A DNA stretch of 64,000 nucleotides. Source: Burkholderia stabilis. Lineage in GTDB: Bacteria > Pseudomonadota > Gammaproteobacteria > Burkholderiales > Burkholderiaceae. Position numbers and translations under genes: made by a program. This document shows, one piece after another, positions 1 through 7,306 of the stretch. Under the pieces are notes generated by a model, which ran no database searches, had not been told where the DNA came from, and worked only from the letters and a program-made list of their open reading frames with translations. The stretch lies in the NCBI RefSeq assembly GCF_001742165.1, contig NZ_CP016442.1:1178001-1242000 (forward strand), in the 5' to 3' direction. Each line of letters starts with the position of its first letter. Positions within the stretch are counted from its first letter, which is position 1.

Positions 1-200
1 GGCACACTGTTGTGGATGTCCTGCGCCAACCAATTCAGGAAGAGCCGCCCCTGCTCCTTGAAGCGGCGACGCTCGTCTTCGTTGAGTTCGATAAGCCACG
101 AGTAGCCGAATGCGCCGTGGTCGCAAGCGGCATCGAAATACAAGATGTCGCCTTCTTCGAGCAGGAACCAGACGGGGGGAGCGTGATCCACGACCTTCAT
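1..200 (-). CDS. Hypothetical protein, 3' part cut by window edge
   Basis: Read on the minus strand from ATG at 198-200, the frame stays open to the window edge and gives 66 residues. It starts MKVVDHAPPVWFLLEEGD, then has acidic and aromatic residues (YFDAACDHGAFGYSWLIEL) and a charged helix. The ATG overlaps the TGA of a possible upstream frame (197-421) as ATGA, which suggests translational coupling. There is no signal peptide or membrane segment. Small acidic cytosolic proteins of this kind are common as immunity or accessory genes in Burkholderia toxin islands, but that role is inference. I do not recognise the family. Confidence 0.55.
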   Translation of the reverse strand, partial: MKVVDHAPPVWFLLEEGDILYFDAACDHGAFGYSWLIELNEDERRRFKEQGRLFLNWLAQDIHNSV

Positions 201-421
201 GCGATGTCACCTCGATGCGGGCAGGTTCGGCGGCACCCCGAACAATCCCGCCCGTGAACGATGTTTTGCTTCCCGGCGCCGGCAGAAGCGCGTGCAGTTT
301 TGTCCAAGCCGGGCAAAGGCTTTGAGTCCGAGCGACCGTTTTCGCGCAGAATCGTACATCGCTTTACGCTGCTGATCGGGTCGGCGATGCCTCCCAAACC
401 ATTGGTGTTACCCTGCCGCAT
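197..421 (-). CDS. Possible small Cys-containing ORF upstream of the partial gene
   Basis: A minus-strand frame of 74 aa starts at the ATG whose complement is 419-421, and ends in a TGA that overlaps the ATG of the next gene (ATGA). The frame is open further upstream to 556, but that part would run into the plus-strand gene at 495. The C-terminal end is rich in Cys, Arg and His (RDCSGCRRTCPHRG). The only support is the stop/start overlap; codon bias is weaker than in neighbouring genes and no domain is recognised. If it is not coding, 201-494 is simply the region upstream of the secreted protein at 495. Confidence 0.25.
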   Translation of the reverse strand: MRQGNTNGLGGIADPISSVKRCTILRENGRSDSKPLPGLDKTARASAGAGKQNIVHGRDCSGCRRTCPHRGDIA

Positions 422-494
422 GAGTTGGGCGACCGCACCTTTCGGGCACGGTTTGCAGCATGGATCGAGTGATCCTGATTGACATGGAGTTGCA

Positions 495-1187
495 ATGGCT
501 ATGGTTCGTTCCGGTATCGTCGGGGTCGCCCTGGCATTACTGATCAGCGGGGTCAATGCGGCGATCGATAGCGATCAGACGGCTATCTCCGCGGCGCAGG
601 CCGCCGACATGATTATCGCCGTCGTCGTGAAAGGCGATGAAGCGAGCGTGCGCCCGCTGAGCATCTATTGGAAGGATTCCAACGGTCAGCCGCTCGATTT
701 CTCCGACGCTCCCTATGTCGGCGACAGTCTCACTAAAGCACTGACGCACAATCTGCTGAGGCATTTCAGTTCGGATGATGAGCCCGATCACGCCCGGAAA
801 GAGCAGGCTGTCGCTACGTTTGCCCATGCGGTTGCTTCAGCGGTCCGTCGCTCGGCATGCCACACCACCGGGGGCACGGTGACGCCCTATGCCGAACCCC
901 ATCTCGGAGCGTCGGCAACGGTCACCTATGAATGTCTCGTCCCTGACGCCGCGAAGGTAATCCTGCCGCTCGACTTCCCGAACGACAGCAGCATTACGGT
1001 GGACCAGTTGATCCAGGAGGCCACCGCTCTCGATGCCGCACCGGCGGAAAAGCGGATCTCCGCGACCATGAAACTGCAAACGACAGCCGACGGGAAAACC
1101 TGGGGCTCCCCCGCGATGGGCGGGGTCCTGGCGACCGTCCTTGACGGAATCGCCGGCGCTCTCGCGCCGGGATCCAAACACCCATAA
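495..1187 (+). CDS. Predicted secreted hypothetical protein
   Basis: This is a 230-aa protein. The start is ATG 495, preceded by GGAG at 486-489 with 5 nt spacing. Residues 1-22 look like a Sec signal peptide (hydrophobic VGVALALLISGVNAA), so the mature protein is probably periplasmic or secreted. The mature part has two Cys (in SACHTT and TYECLV) that could form a disulfide, and no further membrane segment. I do not recognise a family. It sits 25 nt upstream of an Imm1-type immunity gene on the same strand, so the two are likely co-transcribed. A role in a toxin-immunity locus is inference from position only. Confidence 0.7.
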   Translation: MAMVRSGIVGVALALLISGVNAAIDSDQTAISAAQAADMIIAVVVKGDEASVRPLSIYWKDSNGQPLDFSDAPYVGDSLTKALTHNLLRHFSSDDEPDHARKEQAVATFAHAVASAVRRSACHTTGGTVTPYAEPHLGASATVTYECLVPDAAKVILPLDFPNDSSITVDQLIQEATALDAAPAEKRISATMKLQTTADGKTWGSPAMGGVLATVLDGIAGALAPGSKHP

Positions 1188-1212
1188 CGCGACTGTTCGC
1201 AGCGTGCCCACG

Positions 1213-1590
1213 ATGACCGTGTCGATCTCGTTCAATGGCTGTACGGAAAGCATCGTCTCGCTGAAGGAACTGGGCGAGGCGTTGAACCGTTTTGATGAAG
1301 TGCCGCAGTTTGAGCTTTGGGTGTCAGCCGCAGATGGACCCAGCATGTGCATGCTGCGCAACTGCGAGCACGCGTGGCTCATGTACCTGCGTCATGAGGG
1401 TGACAGTGGCTTTACCTCGATCGGTAAGGCAGGCCAGCCCGGCAACGAAGAATACACGTTGAGCAACGGTCAAAAAGACGAGTACCCGGTGGCGTGGTGC
1501 ATTCAGGTGGAACAGTGCTACAAGGCCATCGCAGACTTCTATGTAAATGACGGCGCGCGACCGGAATGGATCGACTGGCTGGAGAGCTAG
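1213..1590 (+). CDS. Imm1-family immunity protein (orphan)
   Basis: I chose ATG 1213 (125 aa), because the longer frame from 1141 would overlap the previous gene by 47 bases. The C-terminal half matches the Imm1 pattern known from polymorphic-toxin immunity proteins, including the partner of the deaminase toxin DddA: an aromatic strand (AWLMYLRHEGD), GFTSIGK, and a final helix ending in DGARPEWIDWLES, where Imm1 proteins keep a G-x-P-x-W-x-x-W-like end. Such proteins bind and block a cognate toxin delivered by contact-dependent or type VI secretion. No toxin gene is present here; upstream is only the secreted protein, downstream an IS element. Family assignment is by motif reading and not by search. 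Confidence 0.65.
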   Translation: MTVSISFNGCTESIVSLKELGEALNRFDEVPQFELWVSAADGPSMCMLRNCEHAWLMYLRHEGDSGFTSIGKAGQPGNEEYTLSNGQKDEYPVAWCIQVEQCYKAIADFYVNDGARPEWIDWLES

Positions 1591-1630
1591 TCGTGGGGTG
1601 TGGGCTCAACCTTCCACCGAAGGTTGGGCA

Positions 1631-1638
1631 GACGAAGG
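1631..1638. repeat. Left 8-bp target-site duplication of the IS256-family element
   Basis: The sequence GACGAAGG here is repeated exactly at 3013-3020, directly outside the two inverted repeats. Eight bases is the usual duplication size for IS256-family elements, so the insertion is intact and not yet rearranged. Confidence 0.93.
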
Positions 1639-3012
1639 GGACCTATCCGTCATTTTGTGGGCGGGGCATATCATGAGGTGTAAAAGCCATGGATATGCCG
1701 ATGAAGAAGAAAAGACAAACCGTAGCGCGTCAGGCAGCGGCCCGCGGGCCGCTGCCTGAGTTGCCCAAGGAACTGCTGGACCAACTGGTCAAGGGGCCGA
1801 TGACGCCGACCGAGGTCCAGGATCTGATGCTGGCGTTCAACAAAGCGATCATCGAACGCGCAATGGGCGCCGAGATGAATCTGCATTTGGGCTACCCGTC
1901 CGGCCAGTCCAAGCCTACCGGGCAAGCCAACGAGCGCAACGGCGCCAGCGGCAAGACGGTCATCACCGATCGTGGCCCGGTTCGGGTCGAAGTCCCCCGC
2001 GATCGCGACGGCAGCTTCGAGCCGATTCTGATTCCCAAGCACGAGCGCCGCTTCACCGGCTTCGACGAACGCATCATCGCGATGTACGCCCGCGGCATGA
2101 GTGTGCGCGAGATTCAAGGGTTTCTGGCCGAGCACTACGGCACCGAAGTGTCGCCCGACTTCATCAGCTCGGTCACCGACGAGGTGATGGCCGAGGCGCT
2201 GAGCTGGCAGAACCGCCCGCTCGAGCCAATGTACCCGGTGGTGTTCTTCGATGCGCTGCGGGTCAAGATCCGCGACGACGGCGTGGTCAGCAACAAGGCC
2301 GTCTATCTGGCCTTGGGCATCCAGGCCGACGGCCAGCGCGACGTGCTGGGCCTCTGGATCGAGCAGACCGAGGGCGCCAAGTTCTGGCTCAAGGTGTTCA
2401 ACGAACTCAAGACGCGCGGCTGCCAGGACATCCTGATCGCCGTGGTCGATGGCCTGAAGGGGCTGACCGAGGCCATCAGTGCAGCCTATCCGCGGACAAC
2501 CGTTCAGACCTGCATCGTGCATCTGATCCGCAACAGCCTCGAGTACGCCAGCTACAAGGACCGTAAGGCGCTCGCCACAGCCCTGCGCCCGATCTACGCA
2601 GCCGCTAGCGAAGAGGCGGCAAGGCAGGCGTTACAGGACTTCGCCGACGGCCCGTGGGGCGAGAAATATCCGACCATCGTGCAATCGTGGCAGCGCGCCT
2701 GGGAGCACGTCATACCGTTCTTCGTGTTTCCGCCGGAGATTCGACGGGTCGTGTACACAACGAATGCCATTGAAAGTCTGAACATGCAACTGCGCAAGAT
2801 CATCAAGACCCGTGGTCACTTCCCCAATGACGAGGCGGCGATCAAGCTGCTCTGGCTGGCGCTGCGCAACGTGCTGGCCAAGACCGTGCGGGCCGCCTTC
2901 GACTGGAAATCAGCGATGAACCAGTTTGCTATCCTGTTCGGCGAGCGATTCACGCAGGCGCGTGGATAACCTGTTGTTCAACCGCCTCGCCCACAAAAAT
3001 GCGGACAGGTTC
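1639..3012 (+). mobile_element. IS256-family insertion sequence, complete, 1374 bp
   Basis: Imperfect terminal inverted repeats lie at 1639-1667 and 2984-3012 (about 24 of 29 positions match), each containing the shared core TTTTGTGGGCG. They enclose a single full-length transposase gene, and the element is flanked by perfect 8-bp direct repeats GACGAAGG. Joining the flanks gives one continuous sequence between the Imm1 gene and the secreted-protein gene at 3055, so no coding region in the window was obviously broken. The intact frame and perfect duplications suggest a recent, possibly still mobile copy. Confidence 0.93.
1689..2969 (+). CDS. IS256-family transposase (mutator type)
   Basis: This is a 426-aa transposase covering most of the element. 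Family signs are the N-terminal VQDLMLAFNKAIIERAMGAEM region, the first catalytic Asp in VVFFDALRVKIRD, the second Asp in IAVVDGLKGL, the CIVHLIRNSL motif typical of mutator transposases, and the catalytic Glu in TTNAIESLN. The enzyme cuts and joins the element ends by a DDE mechanism. The length is as expected for the family and no frameshift is seen. The start is the first ATG after the left inverted repeat; two further ATGs within five codons are possible. Confidence 0.95.
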   Translation: MDMPMKKKRQTVARQAAARGPLPELPKELLDQLVKGPMTPTEVQDLMLAFNKAIIERAMGAEMNLHLGYPSGQSKPTGQANERNGASGKTVITDRGPVRVEVPRDRDGSFEPILIPKHERRFTGFDERIIAMYARGMSVREIQGFLAEHYGTEVSPDFISSVTDEVMAEALSWQNRPLEPMYPVVFFDALRVKIRDDGVVSNKAVYLALGIQADGQRDVLGLWIEQTEGAKFWLKVFNELKTRGCQDILIAVVDGLKGLTEAISAAYPRTTVQTCIVHLIRNSLEYASYKDRKALATALRPIYAAASEEAARQALQDFADGPWGEKYPTIVQSWQRAWEHVIPFFVFPPEIRRVVYTTNAIESLNMQLRKIIKTRGHFPNDEAAIKLLWLALRNVLAKTVRAAFDWKSAMNQFAILFGERFTQARG

Positions 3013-3020
3013 GACGAAGG
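3013..3020. repeat. Right 8-bp target-site duplication of the IS256-family element
   Basis: This is an exact copy of GACGAAGG at 1631-1638, immediately outside the right inverted repeat. Confidence 0.93.
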
Positions 3021-3054
3021 CGGCCAAATGCTGCGACGCGGCTTGAGCGATGAC

Positions 3055-3453
3055 TTAATTCGGGCTTTTCCCGCCTTTGATCGCATCCGCACTTCTCAGC
3101 AGCGCCTCGCAATCATGACGCCATGAACTCCCCTGCTCGGCGACGATCGCTCGGTATGCATCTTGAATGAGCCTCGGAAGGTCAGGATGCTTTAGAACGG
3201 CATTCAAGCGCTCTTGGTCTGCTCGCGAATCGAACTCGACTTCCTTGCGGAGACCCAGATCGTATCGACTGGCATTAACGGCATCCCGTTCGGCACATAT
3301 TTGGGTGATCGCAGCCATTTCAGCATAGATGGCTACGCTGTCTTCGATGGAGATTTCGCATTTGGCATCGCCAGGACATGGCGTTGTCGCGCGCGTCGCG
3401 ATCGCGAACACCATCAGAAACGAAACCGCTGCGGGTCGAATTTCTCTTCGCAT
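3055..3453 (-). CDS. Predicted exported hypothetical protein
   Basis: The protein has 132 aa. Residues 1-22 (RREIRPAAVSFLMVFAIATRA) form a probable signal peptide. The mature part has four Cys (PCPGDAKC, QICAE, HDCEA) and is otherwise helical and charged, which suggests a small disulfide-linked periplasmic or secreted protein. No family is recognised. It lies between the IS256 element and the tRNA-Arg gene and is oriented away from the tRNA. It belongs to the accessory stretch at the left of the window. Confidence 0.6.
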   Translation of the reverse strand: MRREIRPAAVSFLMVFAIATRATTPCPGDAKCEISIEDSVAIYAEMAAITQICAERDAVNASRYDLGLRKEVEFDSRADQERLNAVLKHPDLPRLIQDAYRAIVAEQGSSWRHDCEALLRSADAIKGGKSPN

Positions 3454-3627
3454 GTCTTTAACCGTTCCACAGCAATCGCAACGACTGCACCATAACGGCC
3501 GCGCAATCCGATGTCTTTGTCATCGGGGTGCGCCAGCCCACGCGAGAACCGTATGCGATGAAGACCGACCCTGCAACCCACCGAGGGAAACAGACAGCGT
3601 ACAACCCGTTGATCTGCCGAGGAACAT

Positions 3628-3704
3628 TGGCCCGCCCTACTGGATTCGAACCAGTGACCTACGGCTTAGAAGGCCGTTGCTCTATCCAACTGAGCTAAGG
3701 GCGG
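3628..3704 (-). tRNA. tRNA-Arg (anticodon TCT)
   Basis: Read on the minus strand, the acceptor arms CCGCCCT and AGGGCGG pair over 7 bp. TAGCTCAG gives the D arm, the anticodon stem GGCCT..AAGCC encloses TCT, GGTTCGAATCC forms the T loop, and CCA is encoded. It decodes AGA, a rare codon in this GC-rich genome. tRNA-Arg genes are common integration sites, and the DNA to its left is accessory, but no duplicated tRNA 3' end or integrase gene is visible in the window. Confidence 0.96.
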
Positions 3705-3801
3705 TCGAGGAGAAAAGACACGGCCTGACGCGGACCGCATTTGGCACGAACCTTCGAGCAATAGCAACCGCGCCACCGAACTCGAAGCCCCGAAACGAAA
3801 C

Positions 3802-3824
3802 GGGCCCGGTATGTAACCGAGCCC
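3802..3824 (-). terminator. Probable terminator after uppP
   Basis: Arms 3802-3809 (GGGCCCGG) and 3817-3824 (CCGAGCCC) form an 8-bp stem with one G-T pair. On the minus strand the stem is followed by a T-rich GTTTCGTTTCG. It lies about 50 nt past the uppP stop and upstream of tRNA-Arg. Confidence 0.55.
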
Positions 3825-3876
3825 GAAATTATACCCGATCATCGCGTCACCTCACGCGACGCCGGCCATCACAGCA

Positions 3877-4707
3877 TCAAACCGGCTGCGGATGCAGCAT
3901 GAACCAGCCGAGGCAGAACACGCCGGCGATCACGCAATACACGCCGAACGACGCGAGCCGGCCGCGCCCTTCGAAATAGCGCATCAGGAACCGCACGCTC
4001 AGGTACGCGGCGATCGCCGTCAGCACGCCGCCGAGCAGCGCGTCGGCGAGCTGGTCGCGCGCATGGAACAGCTTCGGCAGTTCGAGCACGCCCGCCGCGA
4101 AGATGATCGGCGTGCCGAGCAGGAACGAGAACTCCGCCGCCTTCTCTGCCGTCAGCCCCGCCGCGTTGCCCGCGATCATCGTCAGCCCGCTGCGCGAAAA
4201 GCCCGGAATCAGCGCGCCGATCTGCGCAAGGCCCACGAAGAACGCCTGCTTGAACGTCATCTTCTCGGGCGCCTGATGCGCGCGGCTGCGCTGGATGCGA
4301 TCGCCGAGCCACAGCAGCACGCCGTTCACGATCAGCGCGATCGCGACGATCCGCAGGTCGTGAAACACGCGTTCGATGCGTTTCTCGAGGAGCAGGCCGA
4401 CGATGCCGGTCGGGATCGTCCCGATGATGAGCGCCCACATCAGGTGCCCGTCGTCGTTCTTGCGGCCGCCGAGCTGCGCGAAGAAGCCGGTGATCAGCGC
4501 GATCCAGCGCGCGCGGAAGTACCACAGCAGCGCCAGCGCGGTGCCGAGGTGCAGCGCCACGAGGAACGGCAGCAGCTGCGGCGCGTGCTTGTCGATGTGC
4601 ATGCCGAACAGCGCCGGCACGAGCAGCGTATGGCCAAGGCTGCTGACGGGGAAGAGTTCGGTGACGCCCTGCAGGACGCTCAGGAATACCAGAAACCAGA
4701 GACTCAC
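3877..4707 (-). CDS. uppP: Undecaprenyl-diphosphatase
   Basis: UppP (BacA) is an integral inner-membrane enzyme. It removes one phosphate from undecaprenyl diphosphate to recycle the lipid carrier for peptidoglycan and other surface polymers, and extra copies give bacitracin tolerance. The 276-aa length fits the family. Both signature regions are present: [15 protein letters not shown] at residues 12-26, with the catalytic Glu and the SSxGH group, and PGFSRSG at 168-174. Several hydrophobic segments fill the rest. It stands alone, with a hairpin terminator after its stop. Confidence 0.95.
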   Translation of the reverse strand: MSLWFLVFLSVLQGVTELFPVSSLGHTLLVPALFGMHIDKHAPQLLPFLVALHLGTALALLWYFRARWIALITGFFAQLGGRKNDDGHLMWALIIGTIPTGIVGLLLEKRIERVFHDLRIVAIALIVNGVLLWLGDRIQRSRAHQAPEKMTFKQAFFVGLAQIGALIPGFSRSGLTMIAGNAAGLTAEKAAEFSFLLGTPIIFAAGVLELPKLFHARDQLADALLGGVLTAIAAYLSVRFLMRYFEGRGRLASFGVYCVIAGVFCLGWFMLHPQPV

Positions 4708-4876
4708 GCGTCGGTCCTTTTAGTGAAAATTAAGCGGGAAGAAAGACGGACGACGCGATGCGCGTCCGAAAAAACGCGCCCCGATTATGCCGAGCCAGGA
4801 TTACTGCGCCAAGGCATTTGGCTGGATATTGCGGCAATGCACACAAACGCTTGCAACTTGTAAGCACACAGAAAGC

Positions 4877-4903
4877 AAAAAGCCCGCCATTTGCATGGCG
4901 GGC
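4877..4903 (-). terminator. Rho-independent terminator of the 28-aa gene
   Basis: Arms 4882-4890 (GCCCGCCAT) and 4895-4903 (ATGGCGGGC) form a perfect 9-bp stem with loop TTGC. On the minus strand it is followed by five T (4877-4881). It starts 26 nt after the stop of the 28-aa frame at 4929-5015, marking that frame as a separate transcription unit. Confidence 0.85.
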
Positions 4904-4928
4904 CTTTCGACTTCGGCAGGAATTGCCG

Positions 4929-5015
4929 TCAGCGGCCGAGCTGATAGAAAAATAATACCGTGCTGCCGGTGAACATGCCGAACAGTGCGAGTCCCATTGC
5001 CATTGCCAGATCCAT
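4929..5015 (-). CDS. 28-aa single-span membrane protein
   Basis: ATG lies at complement 5013-5015 and the stop at 4929. A perfect AGGAGG Shine-Dalgarno sequence (complement of 5020-5025) sits 4 nt before the start. The peptide begins MDLAMAMGLALFGMF, continues as one hydrophobic helix through TGSTVLFFY, and ends QLGR. It is followed directly by a strong intrinsic terminator, so it looks like a monocistronic gene. It lies between uppP and the aldose epimerase gene. Function is unknown; peptides of this type often attach to larger membrane complexes, but that is inference. Confidence 0.7.
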   Translation of the reverse strand: MDLAMAMGLALFGMFTGSTVLFFYQLGR

Positions 5016-5193
5016 GGCGCCTCCTCGAAGTGTCATGACCCGGCAACATCACCGGTTTAGAGGCATTATCCCGACCGTTGACAGTCTTAAAAACTCGCGA
5101 TTTCCCGAGAAGGGTTTTCCCGGACCGCATCGCGCCCGATAATGGAGCGCGCCGTCGCGCAGTGTTCCGTCCACCCGTTCAGCCCGATCCGCC

Positions 5194-6105
5194 ATGCCGA
5201 TCTTTCAGCAACACGACATTCACGAACTTCACGCCGGCCCTTCGCTCGTCCGGGTCGCCCCGCAATTCGGCGGCCGCCTGCTGTCATGGCACGTCGACGG
5301 CGAACCGGTCATCTTCTGGCCGGAAACGGCCGACTGGAGCAATCTCGCGCGCGTACGCGGCGGCAATCCGCTGCTGTTCCCGTTTCTCGGCCGCCACCGC
5401 GTCGACGGCGAACTCGGCCGCTGGCGCGACGCCGCCGGCGTGGTCCGCGACCTGCCGATGCACGGTTTCGCGCGCGACCTGCCGTTCGCCGCGCAACCGT
5501 CGGCCGACGGCGCGGCGTTGTCGATGACGCTCGACGCGAACGACGCGCTGCGCGCGAGCTATCCGTTCGATTTCCGGTTCGAAACGACCTACCGTCTCGC
5601 CGACGCGCACACGCTCGACGTCGCGCTCACGACGACCAATCGCGGCGACACGCCGCTGCCCTACTACGCCGGCCACCACTTCTATTTCGCGCTGCCGCAC
5701 GGCGAACGCGCCGACACCACGCTCGAGCTGCCGCCCACGCGCCGTTGCATGCAGCGCGCGGACGGCTCGATCAGCACGCCCGAGCCGGGCGAAGCGCATT
5801 ACCGCCTCGACGATCCGGACATCCTCGACCGCTTCCACTGCCTCGACGGCGAGCCGTCCACGCCGGTGCGCATCGTGATGCCGGGCCGTCGCCGCACGAT
5901 CGAGATCGCGCTCGACGTGCCGGGCTCGATCCCGTGGTACGCGGTCACGACCTGGACCGAAAAGCCGGAATCGGACTTCTATTGCGTCGAGCCGTGGCTC
6001 GGCCTGCCGGATGCGATCCACAACGGCCTCGGGCTGCGCATGCTCGCGCCGGGCGCGACCGAAACGGCCACGCTGCGAATTCGCGTGGTGCCGCTCGCCG
6101 GCTGA
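5194..6105 (+). CDS. Aldose 1-epimerase family protein
   Basis: This is a 303-aa cytosolic beta-sandwich sugar mutarotase-like protein (galactose mutarotase superfamily). Visible family features are VRVAPQFGGRLLSW near the N-terminus, GGNPLLFPFLGR, MHGFARDLPF with a conserved His, the catalytic-region His in YYAGHHFYFALP, and the likely general-base Glu in FYCVEPWLG. Enzymes of this class interconvert alpha and beta anomers of aldoses or hexose-6-phosphates; the exact sugar cannot be read from sequence. It is transcribed alone and is followed by the NlpD-like lipoprotein gene on the same strand, 132 nt further. Confidence 0.88.
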   Translation: MPIFQQHDIHELHAGPSLVRVAPQFGGRLLSWHVDGEPVIFWPETADWSNLARVRGGNPLLFPFLGRHRVDGELGRWRDAAGVVRDLPMHGFARDLPFAAQPSADGAALSMTLDANDALRASYPFDFRFETTYRLADAHTLDVALTTTNRGDTPLPYYAGHHFYFALPHGERADTTLELPPTRRCMQRADGSISTPEPGEAHYRLDDPDILDRFHCLDGEPSTPVRIVMPGRRRTIEIALDVPGSIPWYAVTTWTEKPESDFYCVEPWLGLPDAIHNGLGLRMLAPGATETATLRIRVVPLAG

Positions 6106-6237
6106 TACGCCGCGCGCCGAAGCGGCGCGCGACAGCCCCCGCAACGGCCCAAACTGCGGTACACGGGTCGAACCCGTTAAAATCGGACGTTTTGTGTTGC
6201 CTGCCGCGTCATCAGCGGCAGGGTTTTGCGAGGTTCA

Positions 6238-6939
6238 ATGTTCGGAACAACAACGAAGCGACTCTTCGCAGCCGCCTGCGCCGCCCTGCTCGTCGCGTGC
6301 GGCTCCGCGCCTGTCGGCCCCGGGTTCTACCGCGTCGAGCGCGGCGATACGCTGTACAAGATCGCGCGCGACAACCGCACGTCGGTACAGAACATCGTGC
6401 GCTGGAACCAGATGACGAACCCCGACGCGATCGAAGTCGGCCAGGTGCTGCGCGTCGCGCCGCCGCCCGGCACGACGACCGCATCGACGCCGTCGACCAC
6501 CGGCACCGGCAGTGCCGGCCGCGCCCGCCCCGCGCCTTCCGCGCCGGTCGAATCGGCCGTCAAGCCAGCCACGAGCATCGCGCTGATCTGGCCGGCGGCC
6601 GGCAACGTGGTCCGCACGTTCGACGGCTCGAAATCCAAGGGCATCGATATCGCGAACTCGCCGGGCACGCCGGTGGTCGCGGCCGCGCCGGGTGTCGTGG
6701 TCTACGCGGGTAACGGGTTGCGCGGCTACGGCAACCTGATCATCCTCAAGCACAACGCCGACTATCTCACCGCCTACGCGCACAACCGCGCGCTGCTGGT
6801 GAAGGAAGGTCAGTCGGTCACGCAGGGGCAGTCGATCGCCGAGATGGGCAACAGCGACAGCGATCGCGTCGCGCTGCATTTCGAGCTGCGCTACGGCGGC
6901 CGGTCGATCGATCCGTCGCGCTACCTGCCGGCGCGCTGA
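6238..6939 (+). CDS. NlpD-like lipoprotein with LysM and degenerate LytM domain
   Basis: The start is ATG 6238 (233 aa), because the only longer start is a TTG. Residues 1-20 are a lipoprotein signal ending in the lipobox LLVAC, so the protein is probably anchored in the outer membrane. A LysM peptidoglycan-binding domain follows (YRVERGDTLYKIARDN to GQVLRVAP), then a Pro/Thr/Ser-rich linker, then an M23/LytM domain to the C-terminus. Active LytM enzymes keep H-x-G-x-D; here it reads SKGIDIA, so the first metal-ligand His is missing. That fits non-catalytic NlpD/EnvC-type activators of amidases in cell division. It is not next to rpoS, unlike classical nlpD. Confidence 0.88.
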   Translation: MFGTTTKRLFAAACAALLVACGSAPVGPGFYRVERGDTLYKIARDNRTSVQNIVRWNQMTNPDAIEVGQVLRVAPPPGTTTASTPSTTGTGSAGRARPAPSAPVESAVKPATSIALIWPAAGNVVRTFDGSKSKGIDIANSPGTPVVAAAPGVVVYAGNGLRGYGNLIILKHNADYLTAYAHNRALLVKEGQSVTQGQSIAEMGNSDSDRVALHFELRYGGRSIDPSRYLPAR

Positions 6940-7008
6940 GCGCGGGCAGTCGACACGCGATGCCGATGTGCATCGCGTGCCGTCTCGGGCAAAATCGGGA
7001 AGGTTGAA

Positions 7009-7128
7009 TCAGCGCTTGCGCAGACGGCCGGTAAACCGGCCGGACAACGGATCGACGTGGCGCGCGAACGCGACCAGCAAGCCGATTCCGATCAGGCTGA
7101 ACCCCGCAGCAATCAGAAGCAAATCCAT
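7009..7128 (-). CDS. 39-aa single-span membrane protein
   Basis: ATG lies at complement 7126-7128 and TGA at 7009. The peptide starts MDLLLIAAGFSLIGIGLLVAF, which is one hydrophobic helix, and ends in a basic tail with the pattern RFTGRLRKR, so the C-terminus is probably cytoplasmic (positive-inside rule). The ribosome-binding site is weak (AGGA close to the start). It is the only candidate gene in the 370-base interval between the NlpD-like gene and the acyl-CoA synthetase gene and is antisense to both. Function unknown. Confidence 0.5.
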   Translation of the reverse strand: MDLLLIAAGFSLIGIGLLVAFARHVDPLSGRFTGRLRKR

Positions 7129-7306
7129 GGTCCTATCACTGTTGTGTCGTGATCTTATGCGTCATTCCGGAATCGTGCACTGAGCAGTACCAAACAGACG
7201 AGTCCGCACATTCCCTATCATCAGACGCCATTGTGGTTTCGCCCGCGTGAAATCCTGATGTAATCCGCGCGACCGGCGCCATGATCGGCACCAAGGAGAC
7301 AACCCG

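Noticed and set aside
1607..1626. Hairpin CAACCTT-CCACCG-AAGGTTG after the Imm1 gene as terminator
   Set aside because: Seven-base stem without a T tract; too weak to call, and the IS inserted just beyond could have changed the context.
3628..3704. tRNA-Arg as an attachment site of an integrated island
   Set aside because: The accessory DNA is on its left, but I found no second copy of the tRNA 3' end in 1-3627 and no integrase gene in the window.
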